A DNA stretch of 64,000 nt, taken from positions 119,608-183,607 of the forward strand of contig NZ_JAVDQI010000005.1 in assembly GCF_031454185.1 (NCBI RefSeq). The letters are read 5' to 3'. Below, one piece after another: positions 43,417-52,110 of the stretch (within the stretch, counting starts at the first letter, position 1; each line of letters starts with the position of its first letter). The position numbers and the translations under genes were made by a program. This stretch comes from Methanococcoides alaskense. GTDB taxonomy: Archaea; Halobacteriota; Methanosarcinia; Methanosarcinales; Methanosarcinaceae. The notes beneath the pieces were generated by a model. It worked only from the letters and a program-made list of their open reading frames with translations. It was not told the DNA's origin and searched no databases.

Positions 43417-44016
43417 TTATTCTTCTTCTTCTCTACAATCTTCGCATAGTATAAGACCGTTAAATTGATTCAGATCATCCACATGTGATCCACACCTTTG
43501 ACATACCCCCCTTTCAATGTCAATAGTTCCAACTACATCCTGCTCTCTATTTATCTCTATAAGGTCTTCCAGAATTGTATTCAGACCCGGAGCTACTGCA
43601 AGGATGTCCCTGTCGGTAACAAGTCCTACGATCGCCTTCCCATCGGTGACCGCAAGCCTTCGAATATGGAATTTCACCATCATTTCAGATGCTTTAATGG
43701 CACCAGTGTTTGGTTTCACTGTTAGAATCGGTGATGACATTATTTCTTCAGCATTTACAGTGTGTGGCATGGCATCTTTTACCATTACCTTACATACCAT
43801 ATCTCTTTCAGTTATAATGCCTGTAGCTTCACCATATTTTGTTATGATGACGCTATCAATATTCTGTTCATCCATAGCCTTGGCTACTTCAAGAGCTGTG
43901 CTTGTCACATCAAGGATAAAGACGTCTTTAGTCATTATCTCATGAATGGTAACATCTTTCAGGGTCTCTTTGATAGACCCGTCCGCCGCAATGTTCCCTT
44001 TGGTCACCAGGACCAT
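43417..44016 (-). CDS. Two-CBS protein with C-terminal zinc ribbon (array gene 1)
   Basis: 199 aa. Start ATG 44016 follows GGAGGGTGAT; the GTG at 44025 is inside that site. Two CBS motifs ('IHEIMTKDVFILDVTSTALE', 'AEEIMSSPILTVKPNTGAIK') form one Bateman module, then CX2C...CX2C ('CQRCGSHVDDLNQFNGLILC' and EDC) and an acidic tail. CBS plus zinc ribbon is a recurrent archaeal architecture. It is the first gene of the five-gene array; the promoter should be at 44020-44100. Confidence 0.93.
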   Translation of the reverse strand: MVLVTKGNIAADGSIKETLKDVTIHEIMTKDVFILDVTSTALEVAKAMDEQNIDSVIITKYGEATGIITERDMVCKVMVKDAMPHTVNAEEIMSSPILTVKPNTGAIKASEMMVKFHIRRLAVTDGKAIVGLVTDRDILAVAPGLNTILEDLIEINREQDVVGTIDIERGVCQRCGSHVDDLNQFNGLILCEDCREEEE

Positions 44017-44102
44017 AAATATCACCCTCCTATGCTACTAATTGAATTCCCACATTCAATTACATAAAAGTTCTACTTTATAGCATATATAGGTGTTCAT
44101 TT

Positions 44103-45224
44103 TTACTTGATTGTTACTCTTGTACGGTTTCCAGCACTTAGTTCTATATCCTCGTATCCGGATTTTGAGTATGCATCAATTATTTCGATGGGTGTCTCAA
44201 TGTCCAGTTCATCTACAAGAAGGGCATGATCTCCCCACAGAGCAACTCGAATACGGCCGGTATCATCAGATACATAGATGTTTGAGACCATATTGCTGGT
44301 TCCGTCATCCTTCTCGAACTCTCTCAGTTCTCCAAGACCGGAAACAAATCCTTTTATTGAATAGGATTCGCCGGGTATGATGTCGGCTATAGGTGTGAAG
44401 CTCTCTTTGTACTCGACATTTGCTTCTGTCTTTCTGAGAACACCATGGTTTCCTATCTGTACCTCAACCTGCTGGCTGAAGTTATTTGTTCTTGCATATC
44501 CGTTGATTATCTCAACAGCATCATCAAGGTTCAGGGAAGTGGTGGAATCTACTTTTTCGTCCCACAGTGTCACGCGTATCTTTCCGGTTTCGTCACCTAT
44601 CAGTATGTTCATGACGCGCCCAGGGTTCCCATCCTTTTTCTGGAAGTTCCTGACATCAGAGATATCCAGAAGTTTTCCTGAAATATTGATGTCTGACATA
44701 CCGTCCTTTATATCAGCTATCTTTTGTGACTGCATGTTGACCTCTATTTTCTGGTCGGTCTGACGCATTAGGCCGTATTTGCCGATGTTTATTTCTGTTC
44801 CAGAATAGCCATCTTTTGCATAACCTGTGATCTCCAGGGAATCTCCAACCTCGACGCTTCCGTCCTTAATGATATCCGCACGGTCATCCCAGAGAGTGAG
44901 CTTTATGGAACCTGTTTCGTCTGCGACCTTAACAGTTCCCACTCTGCCAATGGTACCATCATTGCGATTGAATTCGCGTACATCAAGAATTGAAGTGACC
45001 TTTGCTACAAAGCTCACATTGCCTATCTCAGCAGTTATATCTTTTATTTTGATGATATCTTTTACAGTATCTGTGACCCCAAGATCATGAGCAACAAGCA
45101 TTGCTGCTGTCTTCATATCACAAAGACCGCTCATTTGGTCTACTTTTTCATCGACCCTCTTTCTAAAATCGTCTTCGCTGATAATGCCTCCAAGCTTATT
45201 GTAGATCTCAGTTATCTCGTCCAT
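44103..45224 (-). CDS. rpa: Replication protein A-like ssDNA-binding protein (three OB folds)
   Basis: About 373 aa. Three tandem OB folds, each with the same phrase: 'GRVGTVKVADETGSIKLTLW', 'GRVMNILIGDETGKIRVTLW' and 'NMVSNIYVSDDTGRIRVALW'. No zinc finger at the end, so it is the OB-only RPA class found in Methanosarcinales beside larger RPAs. Start ATG 45224 follows ACAGGTG; the GTG at 45233 lies in the site. It coats ssDNA in replication and repair. Confidence 0.93.
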   Translation of the reverse strand: MDEITEIYNKLGGIISEDDFRKRVDEKVDQMSGLCDMKTAAMLVAHDLGVTDTVKDIIKIKDITAEIGNVSFVAKVTSILDVREFNRNDGTIGRVGTVKVADETGSIKLTLWDDRADIIKDGSVEVGDSLEITGYAKDGYSGTEINIGKYGLMRQTDQKIEVNMQSQKIADIKDGMSDINISGKLLDISDVRNFQKKDGNPGRVMNILIGDETGKIRVTLWDEKVDSTTSLNLDDAVEIINGYARTNNFSQQVEVQIGNHGVLRKTEANVEYKESFTPIADIIPGESYSIKGFVSGLGELREFEKDDGTSNMVSNIYVSDDTGRIRVALWGDHALLVDELDIETPIEIIDAYSKSGYEDIELSAGNRTRVTIK

Positions 45225-45476
45225 TGATGACACCTGTAAATAGTATTAAAACGGGTCCATAAGAATTATCCAAAACTTATAGGAAAAAGATAGGCTGTTT
45301 CCTTGTTTTGTAATAGCGTAGGCCCCGGGTAAGTTTAGTTCGATATGATATAACCCTAACGAAAGGTAGGTTATACATCTTGCAGAAATCCGTTCTTATT
45401 TTCAATTATCCGCTTTCTGATTCGTGGATATAGATAAAGTTATATTAAGTATAAAATGCATTTGCATTTAGATAGC

Positions 45477-46106
45477 ATGATTCGCAAGTGTAATGAGCAT
45501 GGATACTTCAGGGGCGAGTTTTGTCCGGACTGTGGCGAGAGCGGAAGGTATGTACTGGACGATGAACGCGAAGAGCGTCTCGGAAGGTTCATCTCAGGCG
45601 CATTGAGGCACTTTCCCGATGATGTTGGGCTCACTATGGACGAACAGGGTTGGGTCAATATGGACCTGCTCTGTGACATAATGGACCGCCGCTACAAATG
45701 GGCGACAAGGGAACGGCTTATTTCTCTGATCGAATCCGATCTGAAAACTAGGTATGAGATAAAAGGTTCCAAGATAAGGGCAAGATACGGTCATTCCATT
45801 AATGTGGAATTGGACTATCTTGAAACTGAGCTTCCATATCTTTACTATGGTGTCAGTCAGGAAGAGGTTGAAATGCTTCTTGATACTGGTATTGCTCCCA
45901 TGAGACAACGCTATGTACATCTTAGTACAAGTTATGGGAAGGCGATAGAATCAGCTTCGGTCCATACTGAGAATCCAGTAGTGCTTGAGGTCGATGTGGA
46001 TGAGGCACAAAATGATGGATTGTATTTTATGTTGGTCAATGATGATATTGTGCTAACAGATGGTGTTCCACCGGAATATCTTAGCGTTGTGGAAACTGAG
46101 GAATAA
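45477..46106 (+). CDS. kptA: RNA 2'-phosphotransferase (Tpt1/KptA)
   Basis: About 209 aa. An N-terminal zinc ribbon ('RKCNEHGYFRGEFCPDCGES') precedes the KptA domain ('LGRFISGALRHFPDD', 'DEQGWVNMDLLCD', 'IRARYGHSINVEL', 'LYYGVSQEEVEMLL'). The conserved Arg-His-Arg-Arg set is present in these blocks. It removes a 2'-phosphate from RNA using NAD+, a partner step to RNA ligation. Start: TATA AAGTTATATTAAG at about 45436-45447 places transcription start near 45465-45470, favouring ATG 45477 over ATG 45456. Confidence 0.93.
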   Translation: MIRKCNEHGYFRGEFCPDCGESGRYVLDDEREERLGRFISGALRHFPDDVGLTMDEQGWVNMDLLCDIMDRRYKWATRERLISLIESDLKTRYEIKGSKIRARYGHSINVELDYLETELPYLYYGVSQEEVEMLLDTGIAPMRQRYVHLSTSYGKAIESASVHTENPVVLEVDVDEAQNDGLYFMLVNDDIVLTDGVPPEYLSVVETEE

Positions 46107-46118
46107 GCTTTTTGAAGC

Positions 46119-47114
46119 TTATTGAATTGAAATTTTCACTATACCTTTTCTTTTTTCGGTTTTGAACTTTATATCAAGGAATTTTTCTGTGACCCAGATG
46201 TTGGTCCTTGTATGGGGTGATATTTCTTTTACAGTAAAAGAACCACCTTCAGCAAGTCCGAGATAGGGGATAAGCTGGTCTGCAAGATGAATGTCAACGG
46301 AAGAAGGGGTTAAAAGTTCATCCAGAAGAAATGTAGCAGCATCACTGCCTACCTTTTCTGATGTTATTTCTCTTTTACCGGGCACGAAAGAGCCTTTCAT
46401 TCCACAATATAAAGTTATTCCACTACCGGTGGATTGAAAGTCAGTACGGCATGTTTCTATTGAACATTCATAGCCGGCATCTTCAAGAACGGCCTTTGCT
46501 TTGTCGGCCTGCCTCTGTGCAACATGGTCAGGCAGATTGGAGCAATGCGATATTCCACGAATGATCCCTCTTTCTTCTGAAAGCTCATGAGGCACTAAAT
46601 GTGAAGGCTCGATCATTGCCTTAACACTACCTCCACCACGCGGGTAGTATCCTCTTTTTAAAATATCGATGTTGCATCGGTAACCCATTTTCGAGAGGGC
46701 ATTGAGTGTGACATTATTAAGGTAATCGATACTTGGTGACCATGAAACATCAGTTCCTCCTTTTATCTCAAGTTTGACCTTAGTGTCAGAATAAGCAGCA
46801 ATGGGCATTATGCATTGCAATAGTAAAGCTATACTTCCTGCAGTGCCGATATCAATAGTATATTTACCCCCCCTTATTTCCTGTGGAAAAAATGCAATAT
46901 CCGTGGAGCCTATCTTAACTCCTTCTACTTTTGCATCACACAATAAGGCCGCTGTTCCTATTGCTTTTACATGTTGGGCTGAGAGTCCGGAGTTTGGCCG
47001 GTCTTTACGTATATTCTTTATGGATGTTGCTTTTCCCGTAACAGCAGAAAGTGCTATGGCGTTTCTGACTATCTGTCCGCCGCCTTCTCCATAGGACCCA
47101 TCGATATCGATCAT
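46119..47114 (-). CDS. rtcA: RNA 3'-terminal phosphate cyclase
   Basis: 331 aa. Opens 'DGSYGEGGGQIVRNAIALSA', the RtcA signature; the family adenylation motif with His appears late in the chain ('HLADQLIPYLGLAEGG', catalytic His about residue 276). 'RGYYPRGGGSVKAMIEP' is the central block. It converts RNA 3'-phosphate to 2',3'-cyclic phosphate with ATP. Its ATG overlaps the TGA of the upstream flavoprotein gene by 4 bp, so the two are translationally coupled. Faces kptA convergently. Confidence 0.95.
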   Translation of the reverse strand: MIDIDGSYGEGGGQIVRNAIALSAVTGKATSIKNIRKDRPNSGLSAQHVKAIGTAALLCDAKVEGVKIGSTDIAFFPQEIRGGKYTIDIGTAGSIALLLQCIMPIAAYSDTKVKLEIKGGTDVSWSPSIDYLNNVTLNALSKMGYRCNIDILKRGYYPRGGGSVKAMIEPSHLVPHELSEERGIIRGISHCSNLPDHVAQRQADKAKAVLEDAGYECSIETCRTDFQSTGSGITLYCGMKGSFVPGKREITSEKVGSDAATFLLDELLTPSSVDIHLADQLIPYLGLAEGGSFTVKEISPHTRTNIWVTEKFLDIKFKTEKRKGIVKISIQ

Positions 47115-48472
47115 GTTCTTGCCTTTATTTTCCTGAAAGCATCTTTAATTGCATACATAAGGGGGTCCACAACGGTAGATACCGGTGGTGCGTAACAGGT
47201 TTCAATTGAAAGCATTTCTTCAATTGTGGCCTTCTTCTTTATCATGAAAGCAAGGCTGTCAATTCTTTCTTTTACACCGCTTTTTCCGATTATCTGTGCA
47301 CCTGTAAGTCGATCATCACTGAAAATAAGCTTGATGTGGATATCACTGCTGCCTGGGAAGTAAGATGCTTTTGTCACTCCTGTAGCGTAACCTGTGATGA
47401 CATCGATGTCTTCTGACCTTGCTCTTTTACTTGTAAGGCCCACCGAGCCTATCAGGAGATCACCTGCAACGTAGATACTGGGACCCAGAAGAGGTTTGAG
47501 TACGGTATCTTTCCCACAGATGTTGTTGGCCATTATCGTAGCCATATGTCTTGCAGCAGGAGCGAGTTGTACAAGTGTTCCTTTGTTGGTGATAAAATCT
47601 GTTATCTCACAACAATCTCCGCCTGCAAAGATGTCGGTTGAAAAATTGCCGTCCACAAATGCCTGAAGGTGTTCGTTCACGATAATACCTCCAAGTTCTC
47701 CTGTGGAAATACCTGCATTTTCTGCAAGCTCGACATCAGGTAATATTCCTGTGCTTATTATAACAATATCCGCTGGTATTCGTTCTCCTGAAATTAGAAC
47801 GTTCTCCACCCTTTCTTTCCCTTCGATACTATCCGGTATATTTCCTGTAATGAGGTTTACACCTATGGACTTGAGGAATTCTGAAACGATTTCTGCCATA
47901 TCAGGATCAATCAGACGTGAAAGAATTGCAGGGCCACGGTTGATCAGTGTAGTGTCTATCCCTCTTTTCGCTATGCCTGCTGCAGTTTCAACACCTATTG
48001 CACCTGCACCGATGATGACCATGGTCTTAGCAGAAAGAAGTGCACTTTCTATTTTCATGCCATCAGCAAGTGTTTGTATAGTAAATATGCCATCCATTCC
48101 GATATATTTCTGTAAGGGTTGAGGTATCCGTTGTTTTCCACCGGTAGCGATTACAAGCTTATCGAATAAGATATCACAGTTCTCAAGCTCAATTTTTCGA
48201 TTGAGAATATCTATTGATAGGGCTTCGGTTTCAAGTTCTATGTCTATCCCCATTTTATCAAAGAAGTCAGGAGTTTTGACAATAAGAGAATCAAAATCAT
48301 GTACTTTGCCTGCCAGCTTGAAAGGTATCCCACATTCACTGTACGATATGTGGGCATCCTTTGAAATGACTATGACGGAAAGGTCCTTACACCGTTTTAC
48401 ATGTGTAGCAGTAGTAAGTCCGGCAGCACCTCCGCCTATGATGGCAAGGTCGTATTTTCTAATATCTTTCAT
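47111..48472 (-). CDS. FAD-dependent disulfide reductase (CoA-disulfide reductase / NADH oxidase family)
   Basis: 453 aa. FAD Rossmann 'LAIIGGGAAGLTTATHVKR' (residues 9-27), redox-active single Cys in 'ISYSECGIPFKLAG', NAD Rossmann 'TMVIIGAGAIGVETAAGIAK' (about 150-169) and FAD-contact 'DIFAGGDCCEITDF'. The SYSxCGxP site marks the CoADR/NOX/persulfide reductase subfamily. It probably handles disulfides, polysulfide or O2; the substrate cannot be set from sequence. First gene of the operon with rtcA. Confidence 0.9.
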   Translation of the reverse strand: MKDIRKYDLAIIGGGAAGLTTATHVKRCKDLSVIVISKDAHISYSECGIPFKLAGKVHDFDSLIVKTPDFFDKMGIDIELETEALSIDILNRKIELENCDILFDKLVIATGGKQRIPQPLQKYIGMDGIFTIQTLADGMKIESALLSAKTMVIIGAGAIGVETAAGIAKRGIDTTLINRGPAILSRLIDPDMAEIVSEFLKSIGVNLITGNIPDSIEGKERVENVLISGERIPADIVIISTGILPDVELAENAGISTGELGGIIVNEHLQAFVDGNFSTDIFAGGDCCEITDFITNKGTLVQLAPAARHMATIMANNICGKDTVLKPLLGPSIYVAGDLLIGSVGLTSKRARSEDIDVITGYATGVTKASYFPGSSDIHIKLIFSDDRLTGAQIIGKSGVKERIDSLAFMIKKKATIEEMLSIETCYAPPVSTVVDPLMYAIKDAFRKIKART

Positions 48473-48565
48473 AAAGATAATTTCAAATGCATGTTATTAG
48501 GGTTTTGGCATTTGATGAGAGCCGTATCTGTTGAATAACCGAGGATAATAGAACAGTAAGATAAT

Positions 48566-48630
48566 TGACGAGCGAGTTTGGGGAGTGGGGGGGGGTTATT
48601 GTAGTAAAAAATAATGTGTCCCGCTCGTCA
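48566..48630. repeat. Inverted repeat enclosing a G-tract
   Basis: TGACGAGCG (48566-48574) and CGCTCGTCA (48622-48630) are perfectly complementary over 9 bp. The 47-nt loop begins with GTTTGGGGAGTGGGGGGGGG, a quadruplex-prone run. It lies about 95-160 bp upstream of the flavoprotein gene start. Confidence 0.7.
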
Positions 48631-48973
48631 GCGTCCCTATTATGTTATTATATTTAACCATGTTGGCATATAACGATATTTTGGCTCCACATCAGATAAA
48701 TTTGGGTATGGTTGCCGTGTTTGATTTTAATGAATATACATCGATCATGGTGTGATTTTTATATTTTAAAGAGGATGCTGTGATGTATTTAATTACATCC
48801 ATTTTATAATACCATAATGATCCTTAAAATACTTTTTCGAACACATTTTTGAAATCGTGGTGCAGAGGTATTTCAGAAAGATCCAAAACCACAAAGTTAT
48901 TAAAGTGTAAGAACTAACTAGTCTGTTGTGATTGGAATAATATCACAATAATATTTAATTAATTTATCAAATA

Positions 48974-49000
48974 TTCCATTGGGTGATTTATCCAATGGAA
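48974..49000. repeat. Perfect 9-bp hairpin
   Basis: TTCCATTGG (48974-48982) and CCAATGGAA (48992-49000), separated by GTGATTTAT. No T-run follows on either side, so it is not an obvious terminator. Confidence 0.65.
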
Positions 49001-49500
49001 ATAAACAGATTATCAAAATAAGATCTGGATCATTGTGGTTGCGCCCTCACTTAATGCGCACCATTATCACATATTACAAGCAGAAGGAGCAGTCGAGAGA
49101 GTCAGGCTTATTCATATTATAGGAATTGGACAAACGGCACTTTATAATTTGTGTCAATTGTCTATAGCTATTCAAAGGTTCGATATCAGCATGCAGAATT
49201 ATTCGCATTAACAGATGACACATCCATGTGCAATTGATGCACGAGGGGATTTTGGGATGTCTTATATATATGTGGATTATCTGGAGAGTTGATGCCTTAC
49301 TTGGTAGTTCAAACTATGGGGAATTTGTTTGAATTGATGGTCAATAGACAATATCTGACATAGTACATGCAGCCGAAAGATCTTCTTTCTTCTACTCTTA
49401 AGAGCCTATTTTGTAGTATGCATATTTGGTCCTATTTTGTTAGTCTGTTTAAACGTAGATCCTGCCTAATATGGCAACTACTGTATAAGAAGGAGATAAT

Positions 49501-51024
49501 ATGCAAAATACAGACACCACTAAATATATCATTCATTCAAAGATCAGCGCTGACGGAATAATTGAACGTCCTGATATTGTAGGAGCTATTTTTGGCCAGA
49601 CAGAGGGTCTGCTCGGTTCAGACCTGGACCTGCGCGATCTTCAAAAGACCGGCCGTATCGGAAGGATAGAAGTTGCAGTAGGTGCAAAGGGCGGTAAGAC
49701 CAAAGGTAATATCTTTATTCCATCCAGCCTCGATAGGGTTGAGACATCTATTCTTGCAGCATCCCTTGAGACCATTGACAGAGTAGGTCCATGTACGGCA
49801 AAGATCGAGATCACACAGATCGAGGATGTTCGTGCAACCAAAAGGAAACATATCATTGAGCGTGCAAAGTACATTCTTACTGACATGTTCGATGAGAACC
49901 TTCCGGAATCCCAGGAGATCGCAGACGAAGTTCGTCAGTCAGTACGCATTGAAGAGATGGAGTACTATGGAAAGAACAAGATCCCATGTGGTCCTAATGT
50001 GGTCGAATCCGATGCGATCGTTGTTGTTGAAGGTAGGGCAGATGTGCTGAACCTTTTGAGATATGGTATCAAGAACACTATCTGTGTAGGCGGCACCAAT
50101 GTGCCACCTGAGGTTGCAGAGCTCACAAAGAAAAAGACCGTAACTGCATTCACAGACGGTGACCGTGGTGGAAAGCTCATCATAAAGGAGCTTCTACAGG
50201 TTGCAGACATTGATTACATTGCACGTGCTCCTGACGGAAAGAGTGTCGAAGACCTTGTTCAGAGGGAGATCGTACGCGCACTGAGGCAGAAGATCCCGGT
50301 CGAGCAGGCTCTTGAAAATTACTCTATCAAAACAGATGTTAAACCTGAACAGATAGAAAAACCTGCTAAGGGTAGCAGGGTCACACGCATTCCAAAGCGC
50401 AAGGAAAGGCCAACGAGTGAGGTCTCTGCACCTGTTGCTACCAAAGTGGCTAGCAAACCTTCCATGTCCGAAGAGAAACCGAGGGTATCAAGAGCAACGA
50501 GGGCGCCTAGGGAAACAACGGCATCTAGGGCAACAAGGGTACCAAGGGAAACAACAGCAACCAGGGAAACAACGGCATCTAGAGCAACAAGGGCACCCAG
50601 GGAAACAACAGCAACTAGGGAAACAACGGCATCTAGAGCAACAAGGGCACTCAGGGAAACAACAGCAACTAGAGAAACAACAGCACCCAGGGAAACAAGG
50701 GCGCCAAAAGAAGCAAAGCCCTCAGTGCTCTCTCCACAGGCACTTAGGTTCAAACCACACTCTGATGCACTGAATGGAACTCTTGGAGCAAGGCTTTTGG
50801 ATTCAAAGGATGAGATCATTGAGGAAACTGCAGTTCGTGATCTGGTCAACACACTGAAAGAGAACGATGAAGGGATCAAGAGCGTTATTTTCGATGGTGT
50901 CGTAACTCAGCGTATCCTGGATATCGCATCTGACAAGGGTATTGAGAACCTTATTGGTGTGAAAAAGGGCAATATTGCAAAAAGCCCTGCAAGTGTCAAT
51001 ATTCTGACAGCATCTGATTTTTGA
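49501..51024 (+). CDS. dnaG: DnaG-type primase (archaeal) with internal repeat array
   Basis: 507 aa. Archaeal DnaG N-terminus ('YIIHSKISADGIIERPDIVG', 'GRIGRIEVAVGAKGGKTKGN'), TOPRIM domain with 'AIVVVEGRADVLNLLRYG' (catalytic Glu) and 'VTAFTDGDRGGKLIIKEL' (DxD). C-terminal domain from ~415 ('LNGTLGARLLDSKDEIIEE'). Between them, residues ~338-405 are a repeat-rich basic linker (TTASRATRAPRE type). The archaeal protein works mainly with the exosome (RNA degradation, poly(A) preference) and weakly as a primase. AGGAGAT precedes the ATG. Stop TGA. Confidence 0.95.
   Translation: MQNTDTTKYIIHSKISADGIIERPDIVGAIFGQTEGLLGSDLDLRDLQKTGRIGRIEVAVGAKGGKTKGNIFIPSSLDRVETSILAASLETIDRVGPCTAKIEITQIEDVRATKRKHIIERAKYILTDMFDENLPESQEIADEVRQSVRIEEMEYYGKNKIPCGPNVVESDAIVVVEGRADVLNLLRYGIKNTICVGGTNVPPEVAELTKKKTVTAFTDGDRGGKLIIKELLQVADIDYIARAPDGKSVEDLVQREIVRALRQKIPVEQALENYSIKTDVKPEQIEKPAKGSRVTRIPKRKERPTSEVSAPVATKVASKPSMSEEKPRVSRATRAPRETTASRATRVPRETTATRETTASRATRAPRETTATRETTASRATRALRETTATRETTAPRETRAPKEAKPSVLSPQALRFKPHSDALNGTLGARLLDSKDEIIEETAVRDLVNTLKENDEGIKSVIFDGVVTQRILDIASDKGIENLIGVKKGNIAKSPASVNILTASDF
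50512..50709 (+). repeat. 54-bp in-frame tandem repeat within dnaG
   Basis: Units start at 50512, 50566 and 50620 and a partial unit at 50674; each encodes 18 residues of form ETTASRATRxPRETTATR. Differences between units are single bases, so the expansion is recent. Non-multiples of 3 are absent. The antisense frame is open for 186 codons because of this composition. Confidence 0.85.
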
Positions 51025-51214
51025 TCCTCTAAGGATCAAATCTTTTCTCTTTTTCCCTCAATAGAGCATTATTAATCATAAAAAATAAATCAAAAAACAT
51101 TTATATGATAAATAGGAATGGCTCGTCCGCGAATAATGGTTTTATTTGAGTCTTAAGTTTACTGTAATGCAACGCACACAAAATAGTGTGGTGTAAAGAA
51201 AACGGACTAAAACC

Positions 51215-51502
51215 ATGCAAAAAGATGAATTGATTCAGTTGCATACATTATTAGCTCAGATAAAGAGACATCTGGAATCTCAGAGCAGTGATTATGATTT
51301 TTCTGAATATGGATCACTGTCAATAAGTCCTGTTCATATCCATCGCAGTAAAGCAGATCATAAACATGCCATATTTGTACTTGGAAACCATCTTGCTTCA
51401 ATAATCTCAGAAGATGAGCTTTCTGGCATTGGCAGAACATCTGTAAGAATGCAGGAATTTGCAGAGCGCACTGGAAGGCACTCCCCTATCAGCAATAATT
51501 AA
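51215..51502 (+). CDS. UPF0058 family protein
   Basis: 95 aa, matching the archaeal UPF0058 family in length and in 'MQKDELIQLHTLLAQIKRHL', 'SPVHIHRSKADHKHAIFVLG'. A metal-binding-like cluster of His (HIHRSKADHKH) is conserved in the family. Role unknown; often near replication or primase genes. Stop TAA. Confidence 0.92.
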   Translation: MQKDELIQLHTLLAQIKRHLESQSSDYDFSEYGSLSISPVHIHRSKADHKHAIFVLGNHLASIISEDELSGIGRTSVRMQEFAERTGRHSPISNN

Positions 51503-51576
51503 ATATTGTCAGGCAATTGGAACTTGGTCTCAGGAAGTGAAGGCACTTCAAAAGAGATATTCTTGGAGTGATTGGT

Positions 51577-52020
51577 CTATGACCTTGGGGAAAGTTGTTT
51601 TTTCATAATGATTCCACTTTCTCCATCCGAATAATAATCGTGCTCTATCCAGCAAGCTATAAAATCCATTTTCCTGTACATCTGAATAGCTTTGTCGTTG
51701 CTGCTCCTGACCTCAAGGGTCGCAGATCTTATGCCCTCATCTTTGAACAGGTCCAGAATAGAATTAAGGAGCTTTTTTCCAACTCCCCTGTTCTGCCATT
51801 CCTTTTTTACTGCCAGGGAGAATATACGGCCTTCGTTCGTCTCAGACCGATAGCCCATGACGAAACCAATGACCTTATTGCCCGTGGTTGCAACAAGAAA
51901 TCCTTCATCGTTCATCTCATAGAAGTTCATGTAAACGAAAGGATTGTGCTCTGTAAATGCTTCCATTTCAATGGTCAGAACCTGTTCAAAATCCTGAGGC
52001 ATAAAATTTCTGACTATCAT
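51577..52020 (-). CDS. RimI-like GNAT N-acetyltransferase
   Basis: 147 aa. GNAT motif A 'GRIFSLAVKKEWQNRGVGKK' with acetyl-CoA loop QNRGVG, then 'ATLEVRSSNDKAIQMYRKMD' and a Tyr-rich end 'WIEHDYYSDGESGIIMKK'. RimI family enzymes acetylate protein N-termini. It ends in TAG, the only clear TAG terminus among the window's genes; readthrough would add 25 residues before TAA at 51499-51501. The domain is already complete at the UAG, so termination is plausible. Confidence 0.9.
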   Translation of the reverse strand: MIVRNFMPQDFEQVLTIEMEAFTEHNPFVYMNFYEMNDEGFLVATTGNKVIGFVMGYRSETNEGRIFSLAVKKEWQNRGVGKKLLNSILDLFKDEGIRSATLEVRSSNDKAIQMYRKMDFIACWIEHDYYSDGESGIIMKKQLSPRS

Positions 52021-52110
52021 TGTCTTTTAGTAAGGTATCTCATTATAAAAAAGAATATTGAAAGAAGGACTAAGAAAAAAGGAAAAAGACCTCAAAAGCA
52101 AATTAATGCC

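Larger units (their letters stand above)
48473..49500. other. 1-kb intergenic region with two strong inverted repeats
   Basis: No gene seen. It holds the G-rich inverted repeat at 48566-48630, the hairpin at 48974-49000, and an open but start-less frame at about 49003-49210. TATA-like TCTTATATATATGTGG lies at 49259-49274. DnaG's ribosome site AGGAGAT is at 49491-49497. Confidence 0.6.

Noticed and set aside
49003..49210. Open frame with no start codon (about 70 codons) before dnaG
   Set aside because: No ATG, GTG or TTG at its start, no recognised family, and no continuation; could be chance.
50319..50879. 186-aa minus-strand open frame opposite dnaG
   Set aside because: It is opened by the sense-strand repeat composition (Val/Ala/Leu/Ser repeats such as VVSLGALVALDA) and has no independent coding sign.
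51499..51576. Readthrough extension of the RimI-like protein beyond its TAG
   Set aside because: The GNAT domain is already complete at the UAG and the 25-residue tail resembles no family, so termination is assumed; not excluded.
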